Positions 22,544 through 32,639 of a stretch of DNA of 64,000 nt are shown one piece after another. The DNA is taken from positions 3,538,000-3,601,999 of the forward strand of contig NW_027460346.1 in NCBI RefSeq assembly GCF_050947875.1. Direction: 5' to 3'. Position 1 is the stretch's first letter; each line of letters begins with the position of its first letter. The DNA is from Dermacentor variabilis. Its lineage: Eukaryota > Arthropoda > Arachnida > Ixodida > Ixodidae. A program made the position numbers and the translations under genes. Below the pieces are notes generated by a model, which saw nothing but the letters and a program-made list of their open reading frames with translations, did no database searches and was not told the DNA's origin.

Positions 22544-24018
22544 AGGGACCCTGAAATGCTTTTGACGATTTTCTACAAACGTATTGAGTCGTTAGAGTAG
22601 GTCCTTCTGATCATTAATTGACACATCTAAGTGCTCCGCGTAAAGCGTGTAATTTGTTATAAGGTTTTAAATATGCACATCGCTGCCGATCGCAGCGCAC
22701 TGCTCGGCGGAATTTTAAGCCGCCCCTACCCATATGACAGAAATCACCCATACGACGTCAGTGGGGCGAGCTATCCGATTGGCTGACAAGGGCGCGTGAT
22801 CGATAATTTTTCCAACTTTATGGTAAACAAATGATCTTCGTAATAGTTGGAATGTTAGTTAATTTGTTTTTATGAAAAGAAAGTAACGTAAAGAGAATGC
22901 ACAAGAATAATTTTTCAGTACACTTAAGCACTTCCGGCACACAGCATGTGTCGTCTGCTTGTGTTACAATGTACTCCATTTTGAAGAGAGCTCCGCGGTC
23001 AGAGTCTGTCTCAGTCTTTTCGCGAGCACTACGATTCGACTTTGTTGCCTTGTGGACTGCAAACGTAGCGACTGGCAATATGTCAAGCTGCGACATCGTG
23101 TCCCTCTGCAAGGCAGCGTACGAGCGAACTGGCTGCTGCGCATCGGACTGCCGCTATCCGATCGGCGCCAGGATTTGCGCGTTTGTGGCCGTCACTTTAC
23201 ACTGGAAGATTACCAACGCAATAGCGTTTCCCGAGTCCGGTATTAGGGAAAACGCAAGCGCAAGGGGACAGTCTGGCCGCTTGACTTTGCCGTAACGGGA
23301 TGAGCCATGAGATGAGCAGAAGGGCAAATGCGAATGGTCTGCACGGTGCAGCCACCTGGTGGCACAGAGCTCAACCATACACAGTAGCAGCAACGAAGTG
23401 TATTCTTCTTTGCTGCTGGTGTGTATTTTTCGCAGGAGTGTAATCATGAACACGTTTTTATAAATGTTTAAAATGTTTTACACTTGGCTAGAGCAATATT
23501 AGCGCTTTGTTTGGCTGGTTAAGCGCTGCACCAACAAGTGTATGGACCGTGCAGACTGATCAGGCCGCTCATGTACGTCTACGCTAAAGTTCCTTCATCA
23601 GCTTGAGTTTATGCCTACAGTCATTTGCCGAAATGACCAGCTTGCCTGTGGTTACCGGAATACAAGACACGTTCGGCGCTACGACAAAATGCTCGCAACG
23701 CACGCTGCTTCGATAGCTCTCGCTTGGGGTCGACGGCCAAGCGGCTAGCGGAGCGGTCTCGCGCGGGCAGGCTCCAAAACAACCGCAAGTGGACGATGTG
23801 ACGTCGCATCGTGACGCTGAACCAGTGAAGGCGGAGCTTAGCCCCACTCGCTCGGTGAACGAGTTGAGGAGGAAAAGCATGGCTAGAGAGGAGGGTAGCT
23901 TCTAATCGCTTGTAGCTCCATTAATATGTAACGCTTCACTTAAATTGTGGTGCGAATGTTCTACTTAAGCTGTACCCTACGCGTTTACAAAATTTGTTCG
24001 AACAGTTTCAGGGGCCCT
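22544..24018 (+). mobile_element. TTAA-flanked element carrying a THAP domain (Kolobok-like)
   Basis: The left end AGGGACCCTGAAATGC and right end (reverse complement AGGGCCCCTGAAACTG) are inverted. TTAA flanks both sides (22540-22543 and 24019-24022). The length is 1,475 bp, too short for a full transposase. The Kolobok superfamily is known for TTAA duplications and THAP domains, and both are present here, so Kolobok-like is the best fit. It interrupts or separates two copies of the P-like relic. Confidence 0.7.
22959..23246 (+). CDS. Truncated THAP zinc-finger reading frame inside the TTAA element
   Basis: The frame contains CCLVDCKRSDWQ ... LRHRVPLQGSVRANWLLRIG ... LRVCGRHFTLEDYQRN. The C-x3-C, central W and C-x2-H spacing with HF[T]xxDY match the C2CH THAP DNA-binding fold (about 80-90 residues). 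The frame stops right after the THAP domain, and no catalytic (DDE/RNase-H) part follows. The usual Phe-His-x-Phe-Pro is replaced by LRHRVP. It may be expressed as a lone DNA-binding domain or be a degenerate exon. The true start codon is uncertain and upstream residues look non-coding. Confidence 0.6.
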   Translation: MCYNVLHFEESSAVRVCLSLFASTTIRLCCLVDCKRSDWQYVKLRHRVPLQGSVRANWLLRIGLPLSDRRQDLRVCGRHFTLEDYQRNSVSRVRY

Positions 24019-24059
24019 TTAATTCATTTTGATCCTTTTAAATGGCATATTGGTTTAGT

Positions 24060-26290
24060 GGCATACCCCAACGCCCCCCCTCCACCACTACCACCACCAC
24101 ACACTGGAAATGCATAAATAGTTGGACCCTGCCGAATTGATATTCATTGTGAACAAGGGACCAGTAGCAGACCCAAAGCGGCAATTACATGTTCAATGGT
24201 TTAAAGGAAGTTCTGCATTAACTTTTTTTCAAGCTGCATGCCAGAAACAGATGAGTGAAGCCAAACTATCTAAATTACGATTCCCAAATCGGACATGACA
24301 ACACAAACGTATCTGGCAATATATTTTCACCAACTTCTGCTGGCATTCAATGGAACAAAATTCCATGTCCCTAATGCGAGACACTGACTCTAAACATCAG
24401 ACACTCGCAAGATGTGCTGTAGCCTCAATCATGGCAAGGAAGTGGGTCTAGAGTTCTTGAACAAAAGCAAAAACCCACTGCGATGGCACAGTTAGATTCC
24501 CAAACAGTTCGCTCGGTATGTGATAAGCTTTTAGCATTGTAAAATAATGGTGTTCACCACTCAGAGTTTACACCTTGCAACAACTGTTGGCAAGTACACT
24601 GTTCGACAAATGCAAGAAACACTTTCACCAAAAGGCCTGCCACATAATAAGATTCATTGCTAATATAGGACTGAATGTCTGCTGCAAGTTCTGAAATGTC
24701 TTCAAGGGACAAAGTCATCAGGCCTATTCAATTCGGCTACGTCGACCAGAGATGTGCTATTCAGAGAGAATGGCAACACTTTGGAAAGGAGTTCAGATCT
24801 ATCATCTTCTACATTTGCCTGCTCAGGGTTAGAATGCTTTCCAAATGCAAATATGCTTAAAACCAGAATTGAGACATTTGGGTTAGTATTATACCCTTGT
24901 TTCCATCTAATGTGCCCAAACATGTTCTCTAGTGGATCCTGCTGGAGCCGACGAGTTAGTGGTAGGTGAAGTTGTAATTTAGAGATCTTTCCCAAATGGA
25001 TGACTACCCGAATTGTGATCTGCCAGCCAACGACTGTTCGTGGCTGACGTTTGCCAGAAAATTTCCAAGATGCAATCCACTGGAGCAGAAGCAGAAGAAA
25101 TTTAATTAGTAATTCATTGTGGCCCTTTTTAATTGCACATCTGCATTTTGAACATTTCTTTGGAGGCTGGAGCTGTTGAACAGCTTACCCATATGCTCAC
25201 AAAAATTCGCTGAAGCAACCTCATTTACATAACCTTATACCATAATTGCAATGCTGATAAACTCTGCACTTGTGCAGCTCTACTGAACTTTATGAAAATG
25301 ACTTCTGGTAGACTGCTGCTCTGTTAGCTTTGGAGCCAATCTTAATTCATGCATGGATTTGTAGAGGCATTCAATGTGCAACCAATTCACAACCTCGTTC
25401 CCAATGAGTAACTTATGAGCTTGGATACTGTTGCATTTTTAATCAGATGAGGCACATCAAAGATAATGTAGACTCGCTCACCTAGAACTTCAAGAAACGG
25501 TTTAATAGTGGTGCCCACTTGCTGAGCTAGGCGCACATTTGACTAGACATTTGACGTACCTTAGTCACAAATTACTACTTTGACAATAATTCTGGTGGCA
25601 TTAAGTTGCTCAGTAATCGAGATGAGCAACTTAAACATAACACTTGCCAATGTCAGTACGTGTCCTATTGTAAACGTGAGTGGCTGAACCCACCTCTTAG
25701 AAATGCCAGACAGAAGCAAAACCATGTAAGCAATACTCGACGACCGTTCCATGCCATCGTCATAGCATCATGGACATAGCTTGACCTGCATCGTAAGTTT
25801 TTTTAAAAGCTATTTAACCAAACACGAGGGTGCACGCTCGATCGCGTCTTTTCCATGTGCGAGTGCGAGCTGAAATACTCTTGATAATTCTGGGAATAAT
25901 GCTTGGTGACATTCTAACATTACACAACCACAGTCTCGGAGAATGCTGTGTAAGCAGAGAGAAAATAGGTGTAAAAAAAACAGTACACTTGTTGTCCACG
26001 AAAGTTCAAATGAAAACCAAACTTCTTGAGCCAGACAGGGAACCGCTTGCCATTGCCGCTCTGCTGCAACTGCATGTACACAGAAGTTTAAAAGCCTCCT
26101 CTGTCAAACACTGATGCATAATGCCTAGTGCCTTTGAAATGGATGGCTGTAGCTTGCACTGGGCCTTCCGCAACTGTGTGGTCAGCTGGCAGCTTGCTAC
26201 CTTAGACTGCTGTCGTCGGACAGTCCTCCTAAATTTCTTTGACGTAGAGCCCCTTGCTGCACTGTTGCAAGCAAATGTAACAGACAAAAA
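24060..26290 (-). pseudogene. P-element/THAP9-like transposase relic, copy B (longer)
   Basis: Reading down the minus strand in order: a basic helical segment (KKFRRTVRRQQSKVASCQ, near 26240); RDRACTLVFG near 25820 (P family: RVCTLVFDEM); MVLLLSGISKRWVQPLTF near 25700; ERVYIIFDVPHLIKNATV near 25460 (P family: FDxxHLIKN); and LTRRLQQDPLENMFGHIRWK near 24950. These are successive blocks of P-element/THAP9 transposases. Frames are broken by stops and shifts. No N-terminal THAP domain was found upstream on this strand. A donor-like minus-strand site near 27108 (GCAAG|GTGAGA) might mark an old 5' exon. About 950 bp of the 3' part is duplicated as copy A. Confidence 0.78.
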
Positions 26291-26509
26291 AAATACACAT
26301 GTATTATAAAGCTACATGTACAACAAGGGCTTGATACAACACTAATTAATTGGTTACCTTATACTCAAGAGTGCAATAAGAGACTGCAAAACACCAACAT
26401 AGATTTAAACAATTAGAATCGTTATAATTAACACAGTACTCATAAATATTGGCACCATGATCACGAAGCTTTAGTCTTTCATTATAAAAAATGAGTTACG
26501 ATAACATTG

Positions 26510-27040
26510 GGCATCAGAGGAAGCGTAACTAACAGATTCATTACACGCGAAACTGCGTCACAACGCCATGTGTGGCAAGCGTGCCTCAAAAGTATCCCCA
26601 AGAAGTAACGAAATTTATTGCAATACTATTGGGGTCAGAGAACACGTCACGAACTTGTCCCAGTAAGATTCAGTAGACTAAAATGCGCAACAGGCCGAGC
26701 TGCTTTTCGCTGCCTCACGACGCCGGGTGCTGCCACCATACTTCAAAAGTATCCCAAAAAAGTTACGAAATTAATTAAAATAACGTTGAGGTGAGAGAAA
26801 GCGTCATGAACTTGTCTCAGTAAGATTCAGTACACGCGAAACTAACTGCGTCACACGGCCGAGTGCTTTTTGCTAACTGCGTCACAATGCCGGGTGCGGA
26901 GAGCGTGCCCAAAAACTACCGAAATAAGTTACAGTAATGTTGGGACGCATAGAAAGCGTCGCAAAGGCCTCCCAGTACGAGTCAATAACTCAAATTGACT
27001 ATGCCCGGACGGCCGAGCCGTTTTTCGCTAAATGCGCCAC
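26510..27040. repeat. Tandem repeat, about 157-bp unit, three diverged copies
   Basis: Shared blocks: agaacacgtcacgaacttgt and ccagtaagattcagta at 26638; agaaagcgtcatgaacttgt and tcagtaagattcagta at 26795; agaaagcgtcgcaaaggcct and cccagtacgagtcaa near 26950. The spacings are 157 and about 155 bp. Each unit also has an acgccgggtg/gccgag block and an aaagtatcc/actacc block. It lies just upstream (minus sense) of the P-like relic. Confidence 0.75.
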
Positions 27041-27570
27041 GTTTCGGTTTCGTGCAGTAAGCCTAAATGCTTGAAGTCCTTCGCAGAATGGCAAACAAAA
27101 TTTCTCACCTTGCCGTAGTCTACTAGTGCAGTGGTGCCGTGTCGAAGAGCAGAACGCAAGATTACGCCGCACCAAGAGCCCAACAAACCAGGCCACGTCT
27201 ACAAAAAAAAATAAATAAATAAAAAAAAAAAACGGGTCGCCGAACAGGCGAACGTTCGCATGCACTGCATAGAATAAGGTGCACTGCCGGCCTCGCTCGC
27301 TTCTGTGGCGTGTCTGGCGCATGACGATGCATGACGAGGTTTGTGCGCATGATCTGGCTCGTCCGGCGTGCCGTTAGCTTGTTGCTAGGTGACGCAAGAA
27401 AAACAAGTCGCAAAGTATAAGTTCATTCATACGCAGAACGTTTTAGTTGTAGCGGGAAAGAATAAAAAAAGTTAAAGCGTTGTCTGTAAGTTCCTTTCGC
27501 ATTTCTTTTTTTCGATGCTTGCGTCAGCTAATGGATGGGGCGAGCACTATGCGCGACTTGTTCCCTGTTA

Positions 27571-27614
27571 GTACAGTGGCTAGAATGGCTAGAATGGGAT
27601 TCTAGCCACTGTAC
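27571..27614. mobile_element. 44-bp fold-back element with 5-bp duplication
   Basis: Perfect 16-bp arms GTACAGTGGCTAGAAT (27571-27586) and ATTCTAGCCACTGTAC (27599-27614) enclose 12 bases. TGTTA flanks both sides (27566-27570 and 27615-27619). It may be a minimal internally deleted TIR element. Chance cannot be excluded for the 5-bp direct repeat, but a perfect 16-bp arm is unlikely by chance. Confidence 0.55.
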
Positions 27615-27619
27615 TGTTA

Positions 27620-28990
27620 GCGAGTGTCCCCGCTTGCTGAATCTGTATACTTCGTTTTTATCGTTGGCGCCTCCATATTGCTGCGCAGTGGCGCCATCTA
27701 TGAGCAGTCGGCACGAGCCTAGAATACAACGAAACGGACCAACCAGACGGATTCACAAACTGTGACAAAACTGTGTTTTATGTTCTTTCTCTCCCTAGTT
27801 CTACGCCTTACTTTCTTTTCTTTTCATGCTTTCAACATCTGTGGCGTTGACATCTGTGGCCTGCCCTGAGCCAAAAGAGATCAGCCAGGACCACTTGCTG
27901 GCTTGGGCGAAGCGCTCCCTTTGCGTGGCAGGTGTATACGCTCGACGTTGGTTTCGGGTGTTTGTTCTCGCGTTCGCGCGGTCTATTTAGTATGACGTGG
28001 TGCCTTATATGCGGAAAACGGTTCTGTGAGACGTACTGAAGTGGTTTAACGGTATGGCCGGACTTTCTGCTGGCGTTGAGGCGGACGAAGCACGCAGCGC
28101 GATGTGTGCGCGCATGTTTGAGCCTACAATCAACCTCGGAGATCAATTGTGTACTTCTGAATGTTACATTCGCTAATGTGACCTTGTTGCAGTTTTATCC
28201 TCTAGTTGTACGCTGTGGTTTAAGAGCAATGAAACATATACGACGATCGTAACAGTGTGGATACCGTTCTGCTACGATAGGAGCTGTTCTGTTATACTTT
28301 GAGTAGCGTTCAAACTGTTAGCTGCAGATTACATTGCGTGACTTCTTGGTTCGGTGGATGAGGTTTTCACCCAGGAATAAAATAGTTTTGGTTAGTAATA
28401 ACAGCGTACCTTACAGTGTGAACTAGTCCAGCAAAGCGTCAGTTTACGAACTGCGCGAGCATACTAAGCAGTGGTAGGTGCTGGGTTAAAGATATTTTTG
28501 TTCTGTACAGCGCTTGGTCCAAGCATGCGGCATCAACGATTACAGATCTATAAACGTTGTGCGGCTTGACTATGCGAAGTCTTGCTGCGGCGTTAGCCCG
28601 TTTTTTCTTTCTTCTTCGAGAAAGAGGATGATAACCGAGCTTTTTTTTTCTTTCGGTTGTGTTCGTTCCGTTCTCTACGACGTACTCGCACGTATTACGG
28701 AAATTTTCGCGACCGTATTACGGTCGCGAAATGTGCAGTTGCTGCCCGACAGCTGCCGGAGTACAAAGCCGCCGCCCTCTCTCATCCCCCCACGGCTTTT
28801 TCGCGCGACGGAACATGGCGCGTTTGCTCTCCGCTTTCTTCGTTCGCGCGCGCCAGATTGAGCCGCGATCGCTGGCTTCCCTCGCGTGCTTTCACTTGCG
28901 CATACAGCATGCGATGCGCGGCGACGGTGTTATCGCCCTTATACATTATATGGAACATCACGGCGACGGCAAAAATGCGTCTGGAGTGAC
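27620..28990. other. CpG-richer intronic stretch with a perfect palindrome
   Basis: No recognised gene. 28705-28731 is TTTCGCGACCGTA-t-TACGGTCGCGAAA, with perfect 13-bp arms. CpG is raised at 27900-28130 and 28650-28990, which may mark an old promoter or unmethylated transposon DNA. Confidence 0.4.
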
Positions 28991-29195
28991 CATATAATTG
29001 CTATCACAATAAAATTAGCTACACCTGAGCAGACACCATCAAAATTCATGAAGTCACAGCAAGCTGGTGCGGAAACTTCAAGGCAGCAGTGCCACCAATC
29101 TTCTCTTGCCTCTTCCACAATTTTCTCAGCCTCTTGTCATGGTATGAGTGAATCGTTTTGTATAGTAGGAAGGTCATTTACAAATAAGTCTGAAA

Positions 29196-29470
29196 TTATT
29201 TTCTCTTGTGTTCACTTGCCGTGGTTGCTAAGTGGCTTTGGCATTTATTTTCTCTTGTGTTCACTTGCCGTGGCTGCTAAGTGGCTTTGGCATTGCTCTG
29301 CTAAGCATGAGGTCACGGGATCAAATCACCACATTTTGATCAAGGTGAAATGCAAAACTACCCATGTATCGTTCAACTGCAGGTGGTCAAAATCGAGTTC
29401 CCCACTATGACGTGCCTCAAAATCAGATTGCGGGTTTTGGCGCGTAAAACCCCAGAATTTAATTTATTAA
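29196..29470 (+). mobile_element. tRNA-derived SINE with duplicated head
   Basis: Body landmarks aggtcacgggatcaaatc, ggtgaaatgcaaaactac, aggtggtcaaaatcgagt, gacgtgcctcaaaatcagat and ttttggcgcgtaaaacccc. The head (gtggctgctaagtggctttg) and its left flank are present twice, with a 49-bp period (29196 and 29245). The duplication includes the A-box-like segment. A separate 31-bp duplication (ttctttaagctgtag..attcattatcg) follows at about 29487-29548. Confidence 0.75.
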
Positions 29471-30529
29471 ATTTCTCTTTAGTGCTCAATTCTTTAAGCT
29501 GTAGCATTCATTATCGATTCTTTAAGCTGTAGTATTCATTATCGCTGCAAAAATTTGTGCTCAAAGTATTCTTCATAAAGGTTTAGTAAACATAGTAGAT
29601 AGAGGTGTCTACTTATAATTGTAATTAGTGGTAGTACATGATAAGCATTCTTATGATGGTGGAACTAACGAGACAAGACAGAATTATGATACATTTTGTG
29701 AGGGCAGGATGACACGCATTGAGGAAACGACCGAGTGTCTCTTTAGGTCCCTGACATGGACATGGACTGATTGCAAGTTGATGGCTGCTTCTCAAAGTTG
29801 TGTTAGTCCACTAACCTCTGAGTCCGCTTGTGATCTTATGCGGCCTGTGCTTTGAGAGTCGATTAATTTAATTTATGAGGTGGTGGTTGGCGTGCGCTGT
29901 CTCTGTGGCTTATGTACGTTTCATACAGCAGAGTGGAATCTTGCAGATTCTGGAGCACAGCGAGCGAATCTTATGTGTAGTGGTAATCACATTAACATCG
30001 ACAGTCATCTTCCTCTTCGAGGTCCTATTGCTGCTTGCCAACACATGCAGCAGCAGTTGCCCCAGATGACGTCAAAGAGGTTCATTGAAGAGTGGCGCAT
30101 ACCCAGGGTCACGTGCTCAGTGACCTAAGCTGGTCCTATGCTTTATTATGAACTTAATTCCCTAAACATAGCAGCCTGATACTCTACCCTTTAGACCATG
30201 GATTCCCACCAGTGACGAAAATGGGCAGGAAAATGGTTACAGACAGACACCCGAAAGTATGTGAAATATCCGAAGAATGCTAATGGCATTAAATAATCCA
30301 GGTTGTTCTGGTTACTTTAGTTACTATTTTTTTTTTTTTGTGCTGGATAAATCCTTGTTTTTCTTAAACATGTGGCATCCAAACAGCATAAGAAGCTATG
30401 AAACTGGTCTAGTAAGATTAGCATTCTAGATCTGCAACAGGCACTAGTGTTGTGATTTATTTGCAGTGTGGCTGTTGTGTAAATGTGCTTAAAAGGATTA
30501 AAACTGCCTTGCTAACATTTACTGGATCG

Positions 30530-30735
30530 TGCAGGTTCACATAGTTTGGAGGAGTGTGCATTGAGGAGGTTATCCTGGCACAGCTTGGTTATCCTGCCAT
30601 GGTGGACCAGGAAAGCTTGCAAGGGCCTTGCTTTACTGTATGTTCACAGAGGAGGAGCTCACAGCCCATTAAATAACGACACTAAGGGGCAAAAAGAAGC
30701 TCGTGACCCCATCAGGGTCAACGCTTCTATAGGCA
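30530..30735 (+). pseudogene. Possible BEN-domain pseudoexon
   Basis: One frame from about 30540 reads GKLARALLYCMFTEEELTAH, then a stop, then ITTLRGKKKLVTPSG. BEN domains have a similar C-terminal half (K-L-A-R-x-L-L-x-x-x-F-T-x-E-E-L ... G-x-K-x-x-L-x-P). The 5' half contains another stop. The segment follows gcag (AG acceptor-like) and ends near GGCAAGTAACG. Upstream + strand segments 28990-29150 and 29640-29830 may be remnants of the same gene, but this is weak. I read it as a decayed host or transposon-borne BEN gene. Family assignment is by eye only. Confidence 0.35.
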
Positions 30736-31840
30736 AGTAACGTACATCCTTTCCTGTTGCATTTTTGCAGTCACATTTCGTATCTTAAATTATCAACTTG
30801 CCATTAGCATAACAAATGACTTTCAAGTAGCCTGTGTCTGCATCTGCGTGCTACAAAAGCCTACCATTTGGAATGACTGTTCATATGTTCTTAAGTGCCT
30901 AACGCCTCCATATTCAAATGCTGCTAACTTTTAAAAGCTGCCTGAACTGCCAGAAGTTTTTGGTGGCTCCGCCAGACAACATGAGGTGCATTTGTACATT
31001 AGTAGGGCTACTTGGCTGTCATTGCAACGAATAGTTGTCTGTGAAGTGCCCTACCAATCCAGTGGCATGGAGGACATGCTTAAGTAGCCTGAAAGTGTTG
31101 TTATAATGCAGGAATTGTGGGGAAGCTATGCTCAAGTGCAGTTACTGCTCAACTCGAGGGACAGCACTTCCACCAAATTTCAGCAATCAAAATGGGCCTC
31201 TAGGTTCTGTAATGCAAGAAAAAAAAAAGTGGTTTCACCAATGTTAACCGGTCACATAGAAATAAAGTTCAACCTGTCTTGAAGGAGGTCCATGTGACGC
31301 CAGAGAGCACCCTTCAGCAGAGGGAACTTGAGTTGTGTGGCATTTTCGTTTGGTTGGTTCAATCAAAGCAACAATAGAGACAGGACTGCTATCATCACTG
31401 TCAACAATACTATGTTTAGCAAATGCTTATTCTTTCCGAGCACCTAACCTATTTATTAACATGCACTTTATTACTTTGTATTCTAAGATATGGCAAAAAA
31501 AAACATTTGTGTGCTTTTCCCCACATGTTTAAATAAATTGAGCATCACTGAATAGGCCCTTGGCGACTACTGCATGAAGCTTCTTACAGACCATAGGAAA
31601 ATGTCCACAACTCCCATTCTGAAATTGTTGGAAGTGCCTCCTGCTTCCTTACTTCAAGTGAGAGAGAGAGGCAAGTGGGAGCACATGCCTGTTTACAGGG
31701 TTATTATAAACCAGTGCTAAGTAGCCTATGAGTTTAAATTTATCGAAAAGATAAATGGGCTTTCCACTTGCTCTTGTTTAATCTGTAGAAGATCACATTT
31801 TTGGGGGAAATACGTCTCCACAATTTAGGGGTTATATATA
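30736..31840. other. Intron 1, no feature recognised
   Basis: AT-rich DNA with only short open frames. Confidence 0.45.
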
Positions 31841-32000
31841 TTTTACGGGTGTGCAAATACTCGAAACTGTGAAATAACGAATTGAATAGTGTCCTGTTCG
31901 ATTTGGTTTTTGAATCGAATAGTCACTATTCATAAATGCAAATATTTTTCGAATTCTTTTCGGGTATTTCAAAACACCAATGAAACTTAAAATTGTAGCA
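31841..32000. repeat. Short palindromic AT-rich dispersed repeat
   Basis: Contains gggtgtgcaaatactcgaaa and ttttgaatcgaatagtcact, with the partly self-complementary gaatagt/actattc motifs. It resembles a dispersed tick repeat from memory. Its ends are undefined. Confidence 0.35.
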
Positions 32001-32159
32001 AAAGTATGGTAAATTTTCACCTCCTCAGGCATAGTATAGACATAGAACGTGAGTTGTGTAGTAGAGCAGGCTGTGTCACTTAAGTAGCTGTACATTAGAG
32101 TCTGTACAGAGACTTCACATGTCGCAAATTTCCAGGTACCAACATGCCCTATGTAACGA

Positions 32160-32500
32160 GCACCCTGGCCTCGCTTCTTACATCGGACCTAAAGCCTCTG
32201 AAGATCCCAAGTGGGACAGCTCAAACCAAACACAAGTGTTGTGCTTTTGTATCTCTCAACATTTTTGTGTTCATTTATGTTTGCTATGTCAATCTCCTAA
32301 AGAGGCCAATTTGGATTTCTCAAACGAGCGTATAAATGTTGTGCCTTTGTAAGCATTGACATTTTTATGTTAATTTTATTTATGTTAATTATGGGTGGTC
32401 TCCTGAAAAGCCCTTATTGTATGTCTCTAACCTACATACAAGTGTTGTGCTTTGTGATTTTTCACATTTTTCTGTTAATTCTTTATGTAGTTCCACCAAA
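32160..32500. repeat. Tandem repeat, 100-106-bp unit, three diverged copies
   Basis: The landmark gttgtgc..ttgt..ctcaacatttttgtgtt-ttatgt recurs with starts at 32238, 32338 and 32444. Copies have diverged by substitutions and small indels. The apparent open frames on + are repeat artefacts. Confidence 0.65.
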
Positions 32501-32639
32501 GAAAGTGTTTCTGTACTATATTATTTTTTAAGTATCTTCGGTCATTTCATGCCAAACAACCCAGTTTTGTCAAAAACTGTTCCATGATGGAACAGCATTT
32601 CAAGTTCGCTTGATAAGGTACAGGTACAGCGAGAAATTT

